Assembly: GCA_030372965.1 (NCBI GenBank)
Contig: JAUCQC010000273.1
Span: 1 to 48,060, forward strand
Source of the DNA: a bacterium
GTDB lineage: Bacteria > Zhuqueibacterota > QNDG01 > DTFT01
Length of the DNA: 48,060 nucleotides
Direction of reading: 5' to 3'
Below the pieces are notes generated by a model. That model ran no database searches and was not told the origin of the DNA. It was given only the letters and a program-made list of their open reading frames with translations. Shown piece after piece: positions 1 to 10,853 of the stretch (its first letter is position 1; every line of letters begins with the position of its first letter). The translations under genes and the position numbers were made by a program.

Positions 1-131
1 TACCGGGCGACAACGTGAACATGGAAGTGGAGCTGCTGGAGCCGATCGCGATGGAGGAGGGTCTTCGGTTCGCGATCCGCGAGGGCGGCCGCACTGTCGG
101 CGCCGGCGTCGTCGGCAAAATCATCAAGTAG
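1..131 (+). CDS. tuf: Elongation factor Tu, C-terminal end (partial)
   Basis: The reading frame enters at base 3 and runs to TAG at 129-131. It encodes the last 42 residues of EF-Tu, with the typical domain III ending (PGDNV..., [20 protein letters not shown]). EF-Tu is the GTPase that delivers aminoacyl-tRNA to the ribosome. The 5' part lies outside the window. It sits 27 bases before rpsJ, the usual str-to-S10 junction, and is probably co-transcribed with the ribosomal genes. Confidence 0.97.
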   Translation, partial: PGDNVNMEVELLEPIAMEEGLRFAIREGGRTVGAGVVGKIIK

Positions 132-158
132 TCTTTTCACAGTCATAGGAGAAGTTCC

Positions 159-467
159 GTGGCGGGTCAAACCATTCGCATCAAGCTCAAGGGATACGAT
201 CACATCCTCATCGACAAGTCCACCGAGCGGATCGTGAGGACCGCGAAATCCACGGGCGCGGCCATTTCCGGGCCGATACCGCTTCCCACGAAGCGGTCCA
301 TCGTCACGGTTCTGCGTTCGCCACACGTGGACAAGAAGTCCCGCGAACAGTTCGAGACGCGCATCCACAAGCGGCTGATCGATATCCTGAACGCGTCCCC
401 GAAAACCGTGGACGCCCTCATGAAGCTCGAGCTTCCCGCCGGCGTGGACGTCGAAATCAAGGTCTGA
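159..467 (+). CDS. rpsJ: 30S ribosomal protein S10
   Basis: This 102-residue protein has the usual S10 length and motifs ([10 protein letters not shown] near the N-terminus, SGPIPLPT, then [13 protein letters not shown]). S10 binds 16S rRNA in the head of the small subunit and also acts with NusB in antitermination. The start is GTG, preceded by an AGGAGA ribosome binding site about 8 bases upstream. It is the first gene of the S10 cluster and follows tuf with no visible promoter in the 27-base gap. Confidence 0.98.
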   Translation: MAGQTIRIKLKGYDHILIDKSTERIVRTAKSTGAAISGPIPLPTKRSIVTVLRSPHVDKKSREQFETRIHKRLIDILNASPKTVDALMKLELPAGVDVEIKV

Positions 468-495
468 GCCTCAAGCATTGGAGACGAACCAGATC

Positions 496-1110
496 ATGCA
501 AGGCCTGTTGGGTAAAAAAATCGGCATGTTGCGGTACTTCGACGAGGCGGGTTCCCCGAAAGTGGCCACGGTCATCGAGGCGGGGCCCTGCACGGTCGTC
601 CAGGTGAAAACGCGGCAGAAGGACGGATACGACGCCGTCCAGCTCGGGTTTATCGAAACCCGTGAAAAGCGGACGACCAAACCGATGCTGGGGCACTTCA
701 AGAAAGCCGGCACGGCCCCCCTCCGCGTGTTGAAGGAATTCCGCGACTTTCAGGGCGCCATCAAGACCGGCGACCAGGTCAAGGTCGACATCTTCACGGC
801 CGGCGAGAGCGTGCGCGTCACCGGCCTCTCGAAGGGGCGCGGATTCATGGGCGTTGTCAAGCGCCACAAGTTTTCCGGAGGGCCCAAGTCGCACGGACAG
901 TCCGACCGTCTCCGGGCGCCCGGCTCCATCGGCTCGTCCTCCTATCCCAAGCGCGTCTTCAAGGGCCTGCGCATGGCAGGCCGGATGGGCGGAGAACGGA
1001 AAACCCTCCGCAACCTCCAGGTGCTCAAGGTCGTTCCCGAGCGGAACCTGCTGCTGGTGCGGGGCGGCGTGCCCGGGGCGCGCAATACCATACTCGAAAT
1101 CTGCAAGTAA
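496..1110 (+). CDS. rplC: 50S ribosomal protein L3
   Basis: This 204-residue protein is L3, an early-assembling 23S rRNA binder near the peptidyl transferase centre. It has the N-terminal MQGLLGKKIGM signature and the conserved glycine-rich loop near residues 120-150 (GRGFMGVVKRHKF, GSIGSSSYPKRVFKG). I chose ATG 496 because family members start exactly at this motif. A TTG at 478 in the same frame would add six residues, and the GGAG at 479-482 is somewhat far from 496, so the start is less certain than the identity. Confidence 0.96.
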   Translation: MQGLLGKKIGMLRYFDEAGSPKVATVIEAGPCTVVQVKTRQKDGYDAVQLGFIETREKRTTKPMLGHFKKAGTAPLRVLKEFRDFQGAIKTGDQVKVDIFTAGESVRVTGLSKGRGFMGVVKRHKFSGGPKSHGQSDRLRAPGSIGSSSYPKRVFKGLRMAGRMGGERKTLRNLQVLKVVPERNLLLVRGGVPGARNTILEICK

Positions 1111-1130
1111 ACGACGAAACGGGTGGAAGC

Positions 1131-1760
1131 GTGAAATTGGACGTACTGAAAACAGACGGAACCAAGACCGGCGAGCAGATCGACCTGTCGCCGGAAATCT
1201 TCGGAATCGAGCCGAACGACCACGTGGTCTGGCAGGTCGTCACCGCCGAGCGCGCCAACGCGCGGCAGGGGACGGCGAAAGCAAAAACGCGGGCCGAGAT
1301 CAGCGGCGGCGGCAAGAAACCGTGGCCCCAGAAGGGGCGCGGCACCGCCCGCGCCGGCTCCACGCGCTCGCCGGTGTGGCGGCACGGCGGCAGGGTCTTC
1401 CCGCCGAAGCCGCACACCTATAAGACGCGGATCCCGCTCAAGGTCCGCCAGCTGGCCCGCAAATCCGCCCTGTCGGCCCTGGCGAAGGAGAACAAGATCC
1501 GGCTCGTGGAGGATTTCGCCTTCGAGAAGGCCAAGACCAAGCAGCTGGCCGGCATTCTGAACGCGCTCCAGGCGGGCGGCGCAAAGACGCTCCTGCTGAC
1601 GCAGCAGACGAGCCGCACGGTCTGGCTCTCGGGCCGGAACATCCCGACGCTCCAGGTGCGGGAGGCCGCCGGATTCTCGACCTATGACGTGGTCAACGCC
1701 GACATGCTGCTCATCCAGAAAAGCGCGCTCGGCAAAATCAACGAGGTTCTCGGATCGTGA
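1131..1760 (+). CDS. rplD: 50S ribosomal protein L4
   Basis: The 209 residues match L4, which lines the exit tunnel with L22. The extended loop is visible around residues 45-95 (NARQGTAKAKTRAEISGGGKKPWPQKGRGTARAG is the signature region, at roughly bases 1256-1360). The start is GTG with a GGTGGAAG sequence just upstream. The stop overlaps the GTG start of rplW by four bases (GTGA), so the two are translationally coupled. In enterobacteria L4 represses its own operon; no leader for this is visible here. Confidence 0.97.
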   Translation: MKLDVLKTDGTKTGEQIDLSPEIFGIEPNDHVVWQVVTAERANARQGTAKAKTRAEISGGGKKPWPQKGRGTARAGSTRSPVWRHGGRVFPPKPHTYKTRIPLKVRQLARKSALSALAKENKIRLVEDFAFEKAKTKQLAGILNALQAGGAKTLLLTQQTSRTVWLSGRNIPTLQVREAAGFSTYDVVNADMLLIQKSALGKINEVLGS

Positions 1761-2047
1761 AAACCAATCATGAAATCCTCATCCGTCCGCTCATCACGGA
1801 GAAGATCTCCAACCTGCAGGACGCGCAGCGGAAAGTGGCGTTCGTTGTTTCGCCCGAGGCGAACAAGATCGAGATCAAGCGGGCCATCGAGAAACGCTTC
1901 AAGGTGAAGGTGGAGAAGGTGGCGACGGCCAATTTCATCGGCAAAATCAAGCGGATGGGCCGGTATTCCGGACGCCGGCCGGACTTCAAGAAAGCCGTCG
2001 TGACCCTGCGTGAAGGATCCAAAATAGAATATTTCGAGGGCAAATAA
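1757..2047 (+). CDS. rplW: 50S ribosomal protein L23
   Basis: This 96-residue protein is L23, which sits at the tunnel exit and docks trigger factor and SRP. Visible family features are the IRPLITEKIS N-terminal motif and the KRAIEKRFKVKVEKVAT beta-alpha unit. The GTG start overlaps the rplD stop by four bases. Length is normal. Confidence 0.97.
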   Translation: MKTNHEILIRPLITEKISNLQDAQRKVAFVVSPEANKIEIKRAIEKRFKVKVEKVATANFIGKIKRMGRYSGRRPDFKKAVVTLREGSKIEYFEGK

Positions 2048-2050
2048 GCC

Positions 2051-2875
2051 ATGCCGGTTAAATCATTCAGACCGATCACCCCCTCCCTCCGCTACAAGAC
2101 GGTTTCGACCTTCGAGGAGGTGACCAAGGACAAGCCTGAAAAATCGCTCGTCATCCGCCTCAAGAAATCCGGCGGGCGGAACAACAAGGGGCGCGTGACC
2201 GCGCGCCGGCGGGGCGGGGGACACATCCGCTTCTACCGGATCATCGACTTCAAGCGCGACAAGGACGGCATTCCGGCGAAAGTTTCCGCCGTCGAGTATG
2301 ACCCGAACCGTTCCGCGCGCATCGCCCTGCTTGTGTACGCGGACGGAGAAAAGCGGTACATCCTTTCGCCGGACGGGGTCAAGGTCGGGGACACGCTTCA
2401 GTCCGGGGAAGGCGTTGAGATACGGCCCGGAAACGTGATGCCCATCGGCAAGATTCCGCTGGGCACCGAGGTTCACAACATCGAGCTGAAGCCCGGAAGG
2501 GGCGGTCAGCTGATCCGGAGCGCCGGGGGCGCCGCCCAGCTCATGGCGCGCGAAGGCGATTACGTCCAGGTCAAGATGCCTTCGGGTGAAGTGCGCATGA
2601 TCCGGGCCGTCTGCCGGGCCACCATCGGGCATGTCGGCAACTCGGACCATTTCAACGTCCAGCTCGGCAAGGCGGGGCGGTCCCGGTGGCTGGGCCGCAG
2701 GCCCAAGGTCCGCGGCGTCGTCATGAACCCGGTCGACCACCCGATGGGCGGCGGGGAAGGCAAATCTTCGGGAGGCCGCCATCCAACCACGCCCTGGGGA
2801 AAGCCCACCAAGGGATACAAGACCCGTAAGAAGCGCAACCAGTCCGACATCTATATCGTGAAGAGAAGAAAATAG
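2051..2875 (+). CDS. rplB: 50S ribosomal protein L2
   Basis: L2 (274 residues) is a universally conserved 23S rRNA binder needed for subunit association and peptidyl transfer. The sequence carries [11 protein letters not shown] at the N-terminus and the C-terminal signature with [20 protein letters not shown], which contains the conserved histidine of the family near residue 228. The ATG start lies three bases after the rplW stop. Nothing unusual. Confidence 0.98.
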   Translation: MPVKSFRPITPSLRYKTVSTFEEVTKDKPEKSLVIRLKKSGGRNNKGRVTARRRGGGHIRFYRIIDFKRDKDGIPAKVSAVEYDPNRSARIALLVYADGEKRYILSPDGVKVGDTLQSGEGVEIRPGNVMPIGKIPLGTEVHNIELKPGRGGQLIRSAGGAAQLMAREGDYVQVKMPSGEVRMIRAVCRATIGHVGNSDHFNVQLGKAGRSRWLGRRPKVRGVVMNPVDHPMGGGEGKSSGGRHPTTPWGKPTKGYKTRKKRNQSDIYIVKRRK

Positions 2876-2886
2876 GGGACGCTTGA

Positions 2887-3177
2887 ATGCCACGGTCAGT
2901 CAAAAAGGGTCCGTACCTCGACTCGAGTCTGATGGAAAAGGTCGAGGCCATGAACAAGGCCAACACCAAGAAAGTGGTCAAAACCTGGGCGAGACGTTCC
3001 ACCATCCCCCCGGATTTTGTCGGGCACACCATCGCGGTGCACAACGGGAACAAATTCATCCCCGTCTTCGTCACCGAAAACATGGTCGGCCACAAGCTGG
3101 GCGAATTCGCCCCGACTCGGATTTTCCGGGGACACAGCGGCAGAAAGGCCACCGAACAGACGGCCAAAGTCGCCTAG
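2887..3177 (+). CDS. rpsS: 30S ribosomal protein S19
   Basis: The 96-residue protein is S19, which forms a complex with S13 in the small-subunit head near the A site. It starts [12 protein letters not shown] and carries [20 protein letters not shown] and [11 protein letters not shown], all typical. It starts 11 bases after rplB. Confidence 0.98.
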   Translation: MPRSVKKGPYLDSSLMEKVEAMNKANTKKVVKTWARRSTIPPDFVGHTIAVHNGNKFIPVFVTENMVGHKLGEFAPTRIFRGHSGRKATEQTAKVA

Positions 3178-3197
3178 CGTAAGGAGTTCATTTCACC

Positions 3198-3704
3198 ATG
3201 GAAGCAAGAGCTGTCGCGAAATACGTCGGGATGTCGCCCCAGAAGGTGCGGAAAGTCGTCGAACTGATACGGGGCAAGTCCGTCAACCAGGCGATCAATG
3301 CCCTGCACTTCATCCCCCAGGCCGCGTCGAAGCCCGTGGAAAAGATTCTTCGGTCGGCCGCGGCGAACGCCGTGAGCCGTGAGGAAGGGGCCAAGATCAA
3401 CCCGGACGATCTGATCATCAAGGAAATCCGGGTCGACCAGGGTCCCTCGATGAAGCGGAACAATCCCGGCCCCATGGGCCGGGCGTCCATGCTGATGAAA
3501 CGCTCCTCGCACATCACCGTGATCGTGACGGACGAGAAGCTCAGGAAGGGCGCGGCGCCGCAAGCGGCCCGGGCGGCCAGGGCCGGGGCGAAATCCGAGG
3601 CCCCGAAGACCGGTTCGAAGGCGGCGGAGAAGAAGCCCCAGGCGGACGCCGAGGGCGGCAAACCGGCGAAGAACGCGAAGTCCGGGAAAAAGAAGTCATC
3701 TTAA
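3198..3704 (+). CDS. rplV: 50S ribosomal protein L22 with basic C-terminal extension
   Basis: The first 110-115 residues are a complete L22 (MEARAVAKYVGMSPQKVRKV..., PMGRASMLMKRSSHITVIV with the conserved hairpin). L22 lines the exit tunnel opposite L4. After residue ~115 there is a ~50-residue tail rich in Ala, Lys, Gly and Pro with no recognisable domain. Canonical L22 stops near residue 110, so the 168-residue length is unusual. The frame stays open to TAA at 3702 and no downstream gene is disturbed. It lies between rpsS and rpsC as usual. Confidence 0.96.
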   Translation: MEARAVAKYVGMSPQKVRKVVELIRGKSVNQAINALHFIPQAASKPVEKILRSAAANAVSREEGAKINPDDLIIKEIRVDQGPSMKRNNPGPMGRASMLMKRSSHITVIVTDEKLRKGAAPQAARAARAGAKSEAPKTGSKAAEKKPQADAEGGKPAKNAKSGKKKSS

Positions 3705-3726
3705 ACGATCCTAGTTGGAGGATGCT

Positions 3727-4362
3727 TTGGGACAGAAGACGAATCCGAACGGATTTCGGCTGGGCGTCAACAAGACCTGGAAATCACTCTGGTTCGACGA
3801 AAAGCTCTTCGCCAAGAAACTGAGCGAAGACCTGATGCTGAGGCAGTACGTCCAGAATCGGCTGAACAACGCCGGGATTTCGCAGATCGAGATCAAGCGC
3901 ACGCCGAAACGGATCACGCTGACCATACACACGGCCCGTCCGGGTATCGTCATCGGGAAGAAGGGCACGGAGGTCGACAAGCTCAAGGAAGAGTTGCAGC
4001 GCCTGACCTCCCAGGAGGTCCAGCTCAACATCCATGAAATCAAGCGTCCCGAGCTCGACGCCGCCCTCGTCGCGGACAATGTCGCCAAGCAGATCGAAGG
4101 AAAGGTCTCGTTCCGGCGGGCCATGAAGCGGGCCATCACCTCGACCATGCGCATGGGCGCCGAAGGCGTCCGCATCCGCTGCGCCGGGCGGCTCGGCGGC
4201 GCGGAAATCGCCCGGTCGGAGCAGTACAAAGAGGGCCGGATTCCGCTGCACACGCTGCGGGCCGACATCGACTATGCCCGGACGACGGCCATGACGGCCT
4301 ATGGGACCATCGGAGTGAAAGTCTGGATCTGCAAGGGCGAACTGTTCGGGATTCAATCGTAA
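3727..4362 (+). CDS. rpsC: 30S ribosomal protein S3
   Basis: This 211-residue protein is S3 (mRNA entry site, helicase activity with S4 and S5). It has the N-terminal [12 protein letters not shown] motif, the KH domain with [17 protein letters not shown], and the C-terminal [17 protein letters not shown] region. I chose the TTG at 3727 because GGAGG at 3717-3721 sits five bases upstream and S3 proteins begin with MGQK. An in-frame TTG at 3715 would add four residues but lacks a good binding site. Confidence 0.96.
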   Translation: MGQKTNPNGFRLGVNKTWKSLWFDEKLFAKKLSEDLMLRQYVQNRLNNAGISQIEIKRTPKRITLTIHTARPGIVIGKKGTEVDKLKEELQRLTSQEVQLNIHEIKRPELDAALVADNVAKQIEGKVSFRRAMKRAITSTMRMGAEGVRIRCAGRLGGAEIARSEQYKEGRIPLHTLRADIDYARTTAMTAYGTIGVKVWICKGELFGIQS

Positions 4363-4405
4363 CGAGGCGCCGTTTCACATCTGATCATCGCGGGAGTACT
4401 TCAGC

Positions 4406-4828
4406 ATGTTGCAGCCGAAAAAGACAAAATGGAGAAAACAGCAGAGGGGACGCCGACGCGGCAAAGCCACCCGCGGCTCCTCGATTGCGATGGGAACCTA
4501 CGGGTTGAGGGCCCTGGAGCCGGCCTGGGTGACCGCCCGGCAGATCGAGGCCGCGCGCGTGGCCATCACCCGGTACATCAAGCGGGGCGGAAAACTCTGG
4601 ATCCGCGTCTTCCCGGACAAGCCCGTCACCATCAAACCCGCCGAAACCCGCATGGGAAAAGGGAAGGGCAACCCGGAATTCTGGGTGGCCGTGGTGAAAC
4701 CCGGTCGGATCATGTTCGAACTCGAAGGCGTACAGCGGGAAACCGCCAAGGAAGCCATGCGTCTCGCCGCCTACAAGCTTCCGCTGAAAACGAAATTCGT
4801 CGCCTCCTTGAAGGGAGAAACGGCCTGA
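4406..4828 (+). CDS. rplP: 50S ribosomal protein L16
   Basis: L16 (140 residues) contacts the A-site tRNA region of the large subunit. It shows [19 protein letters not shown] at the N-terminus, the [19 protein letters not shown] segment, and [21 protein letters not shown] with the basic loop. Length and order are normal. It ends one base before rpmC. Confidence 0.98.
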   Translation: MLQPKKTKWRKQQRGRRRGKATRGSSIAMGTYGLRALEPAWVTARQIEAARVAITRYIKRGGKLWIRVFPDKPVTIKPAETRMGKGKGNPEFWVAVVKPGRIMFELEGVQRETAKEAMRLAAYKLPLKTKFVASLKGETA

Positions 4829-4829
4829 G

Positions 4830-5045
4830 ATGAAAACCAATCAACTGAGAAGCCTGTCGGCGGATGAGCTGAAAACCCGTCTCAAGGACGCCGAAGAGGA
4901 GATGGCCAACCTGAAATTCCAGCTGGCCCTCCATCAACTCGACAATCCGGTGAAGGTGCGCGCCGTCCGCAAGGACATCGCCCGCATCAAAACGCTCCTG
5001 CATCAGCAGGTTCTGGCCGCGGCCAAGACACAAGCCCCGAAGTGA
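4830..5045 (+). CDS. rpmC: 50S ribosomal protein L29
   Basis: This 71-residue, helical protein is L29, located next to L23 at the tunnel exit. The [19 protein letters not shown] and [16 protein letters not shown] motifs are typical of the two-helix family. It starts one base after the rplP stop, so translation is likely coupled. Confidence 0.96.
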   Translation: MKTNQLRSLSADELKTRLKDAEEEMANLKFQLALHQLDNPVKVRAVRKDIARIKTLLHQQVLAAAKTQAPK

Positions 5046-5053
5046 GGAATCGA

Positions 5054-5311
5054 ATGTCGGAACGCGCAAGAAGAAAGACAGTGGTCGGCAAGGTGGTCGC
5101 CAACAAGACGCAGAAGACGATTTCCGTCGCGGTCGTCAGGCGATACCGGCACCCCCTGTACGGCAAGACGCTGAAGCGGACCTCCAAGTTCATGGCACAC
5201 GACGAGAAGAATGAGTGCCAGGTCGGCGACACCGTCCGTATCATGGAGACACGGCCCCTCAGCCGCCTGAAGCGCTGGCGTCTGGTCGAGGTCGTCGAAC
5301 GCGTCAAGTAA
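5054..5311 (+). CDS. rpsQ: 30S ribosomal protein S17
   Basis: S17 (85 residues) is an OB-fold protein binding 16S rRNA. The sequence has [19 protein letters not shown], then [19 protein letters not shown] and the C-terminal [19 protein letters not shown] 5054 is chosen because GAGGA at 5044-5048 is correctly spaced; a GTG at 5042 in the same frame overlaps rpmC and lacks a site. Confidence 0.96.
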   Translation: MSERARRKTVVGKVVANKTQKTISVAVVRRYRHPLYGKTLKRTSKFMAHDEKNECQVGDTVRIMETRPLSRLKRWRLVEVVERVK

Positions 5312-5332
5312 CGGTCGAACGATGAGGCAGGC

Positions 5333-5701
5333 ATGATTCAGCAGTATACGCGGCTCAATGTCGCAGACAATACCGGCGCCAAGAAGGTCATGTGCATCAA
5401 GGTGCTGGGTGGCACGCGGAGGAGATACGGGAGCCTTGGAGACGTCATTGTCGTCTCGATCAAGACGGCCGTCCCGGGCGGAAGCGTGAAGAAGGGCGAG
5501 GTCAGCAAGGCCGTCGTCGTCCGGACCCGCAAGGAAGTCGGACGGGTGGACGGATCCTATGTCCGGTTCGACGACAACGCCGTCGTTCTGATCAACGACC
5601 AGAACGAACCCAAGGGAACGCGCATCTTCGGGCCCGTGGCGCGTGAACTGCGCGAAAAGCAGTTCATGAAAATCGTCTCCCTGGCCCCTGAAGTGCTCTA
5701 A
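5333..5701 (+). CDS. rplN: 50S ribosomal protein L14
   Basis: The 122-residue product is L14, a beta-barrel protein at the subunit interface. It begins [19 protein letters not shown] and ends [12 protein letters not shown], both diagnostic, with [18 protein letters not shown] in between. It opens the spc part of the cluster, 21 bases after rpsQ, with no sign of a separate promoter. Confidence 0.98.
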   Translation: MIQQYTRLNVADNTGAKKVMCIKVLGGTRRRYGSLGDVIVVSIKTAVPGGSVKKGEVSKAVVVRTRKEVGRVDGSYVRFDDNAVVLINDQNEPKGTRIFGPVARELREKQFMKIVSLAPEVL

Positions 5702-5732
5702 ACCGCGCGAAAGCGCGTGGAGAAGGAAATCC

Positions 5733-6050
5733 ATGAAAGTCGTCAAAAATGACACCGTCCTGGTCGTGTCCGGCAATTCCAGGGGGAAGAAGGGGAAAAT
5801 CCTCAAGGTTTTCCCGAAGGACGAGCGCGTGATCGTCGAGGGCGTCAATTTCATCAAGCGGCACACCCGCAAGAGCCAGAAAAATCCGCAGGGCGGCATC
5901 GTCGAGCGGGAAGCCCCCATTCACGCCTCGAACGTCAAGCTGATCTGCTCCAAGTGCAACAAGGCGGCACGGGTCGGCCGGGTCGTCCTCGAAAACAAGA
6001 AACGCGTCCGGGTTTGCAGGAGCTGCGGGGAAATGCTCTCCTCCTCATGA
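5733..6050 (+). CDS. rplX: 50S ribosomal protein L24 with four-cysteine C-terminal part
   Basis: L24 (105 residues) starts assembly of the large subunit. The KOW motif is at the N-terminus ([20 protein letters not shown]). The C-terminal half contains two CxxC pairs, CSKC near residue 72 and CRSC near residue 97, spaced as a possible zinc ribbon. Several bacterial L24 proteins have such cysteines and E. coli L24 lacks them. Zinc binding here is inferred. Confidence 0.96.
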   Translation: MKVVKNDTVLVVSGNSRGKKGKILKVFPKDERVIVEGVNFIKRHTRKSQKNPQGGIVEREAPIHASNVKLICSKCNKAARVGRVVLENKKRVRVCRSCGEMLSSS

Positions 6051-6076
6051 ACGCGACCTCAGGGAGTTCAAGACAG

Positions 6077-6658
6077 ATGGATAAACCGAAGAACAATTAC
6101 GTGCCCCGGCTGCTCGTCAAGTACCAGCAGGAAGTCATTCCGGCGCTCCGGAAGCAGTTCAATTATTCGACCGTCATGCAGGTCCCGAGGCTGAAGAAAA
6201 TCGTCCTGAACATGGGCGTCGGCGACGCGGTTCTGGACCCCAAGTTTCTCGAGGCGGCCGTTGCGGACATGACCGCCATTTCGGGACAGAAAGTGGTCGT
6301 GACCAAAGCCAAGAAGTCCATCTCCAACTTCAAGATCCGGGAGGGGATGGCCATCGGATGTTCCGTGACGCTCCGGCGCCGGCACATGTACGAGTTTCTG
6401 GACCGGTTCGCAAACATCGCCGTCCCCCGAATCCGAGACTTCCGCGGGCTGGAGGACAGGGGATTCGACGGCCGCGGCAGTTTCACGATCGGGGTCAAGG
6501 AACACATCATTTTCCCGGAGATCAATTACGACAAGGTGCTCAAGATCCGGGGGCTCAACGTGACCTTCGTCACTTCCGCGCGGAAGGACGAGGAGGCCTA
6601 CGCCCTGCTCAAGGAGCTCGGATTGTCGTTCAAGCGGCGCGAAAAGGCGGCCGCGTAA
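6077..6658 (+). CDS. rplE: 50S ribosomal protein L5
   Basis: L5 (193 residues) binds 5S rRNA in the central protuberance. It has [20 protein letters not shown]-like N-terminal sequence (here [20 protein letters not shown]), [19 protein letters not shown], and [17 protein letters not shown] 6077 is chosen because the family starts just before this region and AGGGAG lies upstream near 6061. The frame is open further upstream into rplX but that stretch does not resemble L5. Confidence 0.97.
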   Translation: MDKPKNNYVPRLLVKYQQEVIPALRKQFNYSTVMQVPRLKKIVLNMGVGDAVLDPKFLEAAVADMTAISGQKVVVTKAKKSISNFKIREGMAIGCSVTLRRRHMYEFLDRFANIAVPRIRDFRGLEDRGFDGRGSFTIGVKEHIIFPEINYDKVLKIRGLNVTFVTSARKDEEAYALLKELGLSFKRREKAAA

Positions 6659-6692
6659 CGGGACACCGTCCCCCATCCCAAGGAGTGGTTGA

Positions 6693-6878
6693 GTGGCACG
6701 CAAAGCATTGATCATCAAATCGAAGAAGGAACCGAAATTCAAGGTCCGCCAGCACCACCGCTGCAGCCGCTGCGGCCGCGCGAGGGCCTATCTCGGTAAA
6801 TTCGACTTGTGCCGTCTCTGTTTCAGGGAATTGGCGCTCAACGGTGAAATCCCCGGCGTGCGGAAAGCAAGCTGGTAA
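6693..6878 (+). CDS. rpsN: 30S ribosomal protein S14, zinc type
   Basis: At 61 residues this is the short, zinc-binding form of S14 (often called type Z). Four cysteines form two CxxC pairs, CSRC near residue 24 and CRLC near residue 40, followed by the conserved [18 protein letters not shown] ending. The start is GTG, with AGGAG about 8 bases upstream. It lies between rplE and rpsH as in Gram-positive and many FCB-group clusters. Confidence 0.97.
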   Translation: MARKALIIKSKKEPKFKVRQHHRCSRCGRARAYLGKFDLCRLCFRELALNGEIPGVRKASW

Positions 6879-6902
6879 TCCAAGGCAGAAGGAACGACGG
6901 AT

Positions 6903-7301
6903 ATGTCCATGACCGATCCCATTTCCGATTTTCTCACGCGGGTGCGGAACGCCTCCCTGGCCCGGCACAGCAAGGTGGATGTTCCGGCCTCCGGGCAGAT
7001 CAAGGCGATCACCCAGATTTTCCTGGATGAGGGATACATCCAGAATTTCACGACAATCGACGACAACAAGCAGGGCGTCGTCCGCATCTACCTGAAATAC
7101 GGCGCCAACCGGAAGGCCGCCATCAAGGGGATGCAGCGCGTCAGTTCGCCGGGTCTGCGGCGGTACGTCGACGCCCAGCAGATTCCGCGCGTGCTGAACG
7201 GGTTCGGAACCGCGATTCTGTCCACCTCCAAGGGGATCCTGACCGACAAGAAAGCCCGGCAGGAAAAAGTGGGCGGCGAAGTTCTGTGCACCATCTGGTA
7301 A
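6903..7301 (+). CDS. rpsH: 30S ribosomal protein S8
   Basis: S8 (132 residues) is a primary 16S rRNA binder. Motifs are [15 protein letters not shown] at the N-terminus and the C-terminal [20 protein letters not shown] with the ending [12 protein letters not shown] 6903 has AAGGA upstream; an internal ATG at 6909 is possible and would remove two residues. In E. coli S8 represses the spc operon; no target hairpin was identified here. Confidence 0.97.
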   Translation: MSMTDPISDFLTRVRNASLARHSKVDVPASGQIKAITQIFLDEGYIQNFTTIDDNKQGVVRIYLKYGANRKAAIKGMQRVSSPGLRRYVDAQQIPRVLNGFGTAILSTSKGILTDKKARQEKVGGEVLCTIW

Positions 7302-7328
7302 AGCCACGACATCGCAAAGGAGCATGAT

Positions 7329-7865
7329 TTGTCTCGCATCGGTAAATTACCGGTCACGATCCCGGACGGCATTCAGGTCGAACTCCAGGGATCGACTCTC
7401 ACGGTCAAGGGGCCGAAAGGCGAACTCCGGCATGAGATCCATCCCGACATGAAAGTCACCGTGGAATCGGGAGTGGTGCGGGTCGAACGCCCGACGGACA
7501 ACCGGTACCACAGGGCCCTTCACGGCCTGACCCGGAGCCTCATTCAGAACATGGTGGTCGGGCTGAAAACGGGCTTCCAGAAGAAGCTGGAAATCATCGG
7601 CGTCGGGTTCCGGGCGGAAATCCGTTCCCGGACGCTGGTGATGCAGCTGGGGTTCTCGCATCCCATCCATTTCATCCCGCCCGACGGCATCGTGCTGGAA
7701 GCCCCGGTTCCGACGACGATCCTCGTCAAGGGGTACGACAAGCATCTGGTGGGCCAGGTGGCCACCAAGATCCGCTCCTTCCGGCCGCCGGAATCGTACA
7801 AGGGCAAGGGAATCCGGTTTGAGGGCGAGTTCGTCCGCAAGAAGGCCGGAAAGACGACGGCCTAA
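7329..7865 (+). CDS. rplF: 50S ribosomal protein L6
   Basis: L6 (178 residues) has two repeated domains near the sarcin-ricin loop. It begins MSRIGKLPVTIPDG and has the family signature GFSHPIHFIPPDGI and the C-terminal RPPESYKGKGIRFEGE. The start codon is TTG, with AAAGGAG about 6 bases upstream, and no closer in-frame ATG fits. Length is normal. Confidence 0.97.
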   Translation: MSRIGKLPVTIPDGIQVELQGSTLTVKGPKGELRHEIHPDMKVTVESGVVRVERPTDNRYHRALHGLTRSLIQNMVVGLKTGFQKKLEIIGVGFRAEIRSRTLVMQLGFSHPIHFIPPDGIVLEAPVPTTILVKGYDKHLVGQVATKIRSFRPPESYKGKGIRFEGEFVRKKAGKTTA

Positions 7866-7922
7866 AACCGCCCCCCGGGAAGGGGATTTCAACATCCAAT
7901 CTGACAGAAGGAACGATTCGAC

Positions 7923-8297
7923 ATGAGCAAGCGGACATCACCCAGAGTGACGCGACGGCTGAAAATCAAGAAGCGCATCCGGAAACGCGTCACCGGAACG
8001 GCGGAGCGCCCCCGGCTGCTGGTCTACAGGAGCCTGAAGCAGATCTACGCGCAGCTGGTGGACGATTCCGCCCGGCGGACGCTGTGCGCCGTCTCCAGCC
8101 TCTCGGAAGGGGTCCGGGAACAGGCCGCCGCGGCCAAGGGCAAATCCGGAGCGGCCAGGGTCGTCGGAAAGGCGATCGCGGAAGAGGCCAAAAAGAAGAA
8201 CGTCACGCGGGTCGTGTTTGACCGGAACGGCTACCTCTACCACGGCCGGGTGAAGGCCCTGGCCGACGCCGCCCGGGAAGCGGGCCTCGATTTTTAA
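7923..8297 (+). CDS. rplR: 50S ribosomal protein L18
   Basis: L18 (124 residues) binds 5S rRNA together with L5. The product has a basic N-terminus, [24 protein letters not shown], and the C-terminal [26 protein letters not shown] motif. It is separated from rplF by 57 bases in which I see no promoter or hairpin of note. Confidence 0.97.
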   Translation: MSKRTSPRVTRRLKIKKRIRKRVTGTAERPRLLVYRSLKQIYAQLVDDSARRTLCAVSSLSEGVREQAAAAKGKSGAARVVGKAIAEEAKKKNVTRVVFDRNGYLYHGRVKALADAAREAGLDF

Positions 8298-8336
8298 CCC
8301 CCAACCAGACCCATCATCAAAAAGCGAGCGGAGCGG

Positions 8337-8840
8337 ATGTCGAATAAGATCAATCCCAGCGAATTGGAACTCCGGGAACGCGTGGTTCATATCAACCGGG
8401 TGTCCAAGGTGGTCAAGGGCGGACGTCATTTCAGTTTCGACGCCATTGTCGTGGTCGGCGACGGGAAGGGGCATGTCGGCGTCGGACTCGGCAAGGCGCA
8501 TGAATTGACGGACGCGATCGCCAAGGGCGCGGAGTACGCGAAGAAGAACCTGGTCAGCGTCCGGATCATCAACGGAACCGTGCCCCACGCCATCGAGGCG
8601 AAGTACGGCGCCGGACACGTGCTCCTGAAGCCGGCCGCGCCGGGAACCGGCGTGATCGCGGGGGGCGCCGTCCGGGCTGTCGTCGAATCCGCCGGGATTC
8701 AGAACATCCTGACCAAATCGCTGGGTTCCGCGAATCCCTTCAACGTGGTCAAAGCCACGATCAAGGGGCTCACGACCATGCGCGACGGGATGACCATCGC
8801 CGGCGACCGGGGCAAAAATTTCCAGGAACTGTTTCAGTAG
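8337..8840 (+). CDS. rpsE: 30S ribosomal protein S5
   Basis: S5 (167 residues) acts in translational accuracy and mRNA unwinding. Visible are the double-stranded RNA-binding domain ([37 protein letters not shown]) and the C-terminal [21 protein letters not shown] 8337 follows GAGCGGA. Normal length and order. Confidence 0.97.
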   Translation: MSNKINPSELELRERVVHINRVSKVVKGGRHFSFDAIVVVGDGKGHVGVGLGKAHELTDAIAKGAEYAKKNLVSVRIINGTVPHAIEAKYGAGHVLLKPAAPGTGVIAGGAVRAVVESAGIQNILTKSLGSANPFNVVKATIKGLTTMRDGMTIAGDRGKNFQELFQ

Positions 8841-8854
8841 AGGCGGATCCCTTC

Positions 8855-9055
8855 ATGGCAAAGAAACTGAAAATAACGAAAATCCACAGCACCATCAAGC
8901 GGAAAGAGGACCAGAAGAGAACCATGAAGGCCCTGGGCCTCCGCCGGATGAACCAGACGGTCGTCCAGCCGGACGTGCCGGCTGTCCGCGGAATGATCTT
9001 CCGGGTCCGGCATCTGCTCAAAGTCGAGGAAGTTGATTCGTCATCATCCAACTGA
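8855..9055 (+). CDS. rpmD: 50S ribosomal protein L30
   Basis: L30 (66 residues, the short bacterial form) shows [31 protein letters not shown] followed by [16 protein letters not shown] (bases 8864-9030), a ferredoxin-like fold protein of the large subunit. It lies 14 bases after rpsE and ends 7 bases before rplO. Confidence 0.96.
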   Translation: MAKKLKITKIHSTIKRKEDQKRTMKALGLRRMNQTVVQPDVPAVRGMIFRVRHLLKVEEVDSSSSN

Positions 9056-9062
9056 GGGAATC

Positions 9063-9496
9063 ATGGATTTAGGCCGTTTGACATTCGCGCAGGGAGCCAA
9101 GAAAAAAACCAAGCGGGTCGGCCGCGGTCCGGGATCCGGCCACGGCAAGACATCGTGCCGCGGGCACAAGGGCCAGCACGCCCGGAGCGGTTCGAAACAC
9201 AGGTCCTGGTTCGAAGGCGGGCAGATGCCGTTGCAGCGCCGCATCCCCAAGAGGGGATTCGCCAGCCGTTCCAAGACCGACTACCAGGTTCTCAACCTTT
9301 CCGATCTCGGCCGGATTGAAGGGAATCAGGTCACGCCCGAATCCCTGTTCCAGGCCAAGCTGATCCGGAGCCGCGTCGAGCCCGTGAAAATTCTCGGCAA
9401 CGGGGAATTGACCCGGCCGATTGAAGTCAGCGCCCACGCGTTCAGCCAGAGCGCCGAACAGAAGATCCAGGCCGCCGGCGGAAAGGTCGTCCGATT

Positions 9497-9503
<7 letters not shown>
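9063..9503 (+). CDS. rplO: 50S ribosomal protein L15
   Basis: L15 (146 residues) is a late-assembly protein of the large subunit. The glycine and arginine rich N-terminal region ([21 protein letters not shown]) and [15 protein letters not shown] are diagnostic. ATG 9063 is chosen because the family starts here. Its end overlaps the start of secY by seven bases. Confidence 0.96.
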
Positions 9504-10828
<1,325 letters not shown>

Positions 10829-10853
10829 CCGGGAGACGCAGAGGTCCGGAACC

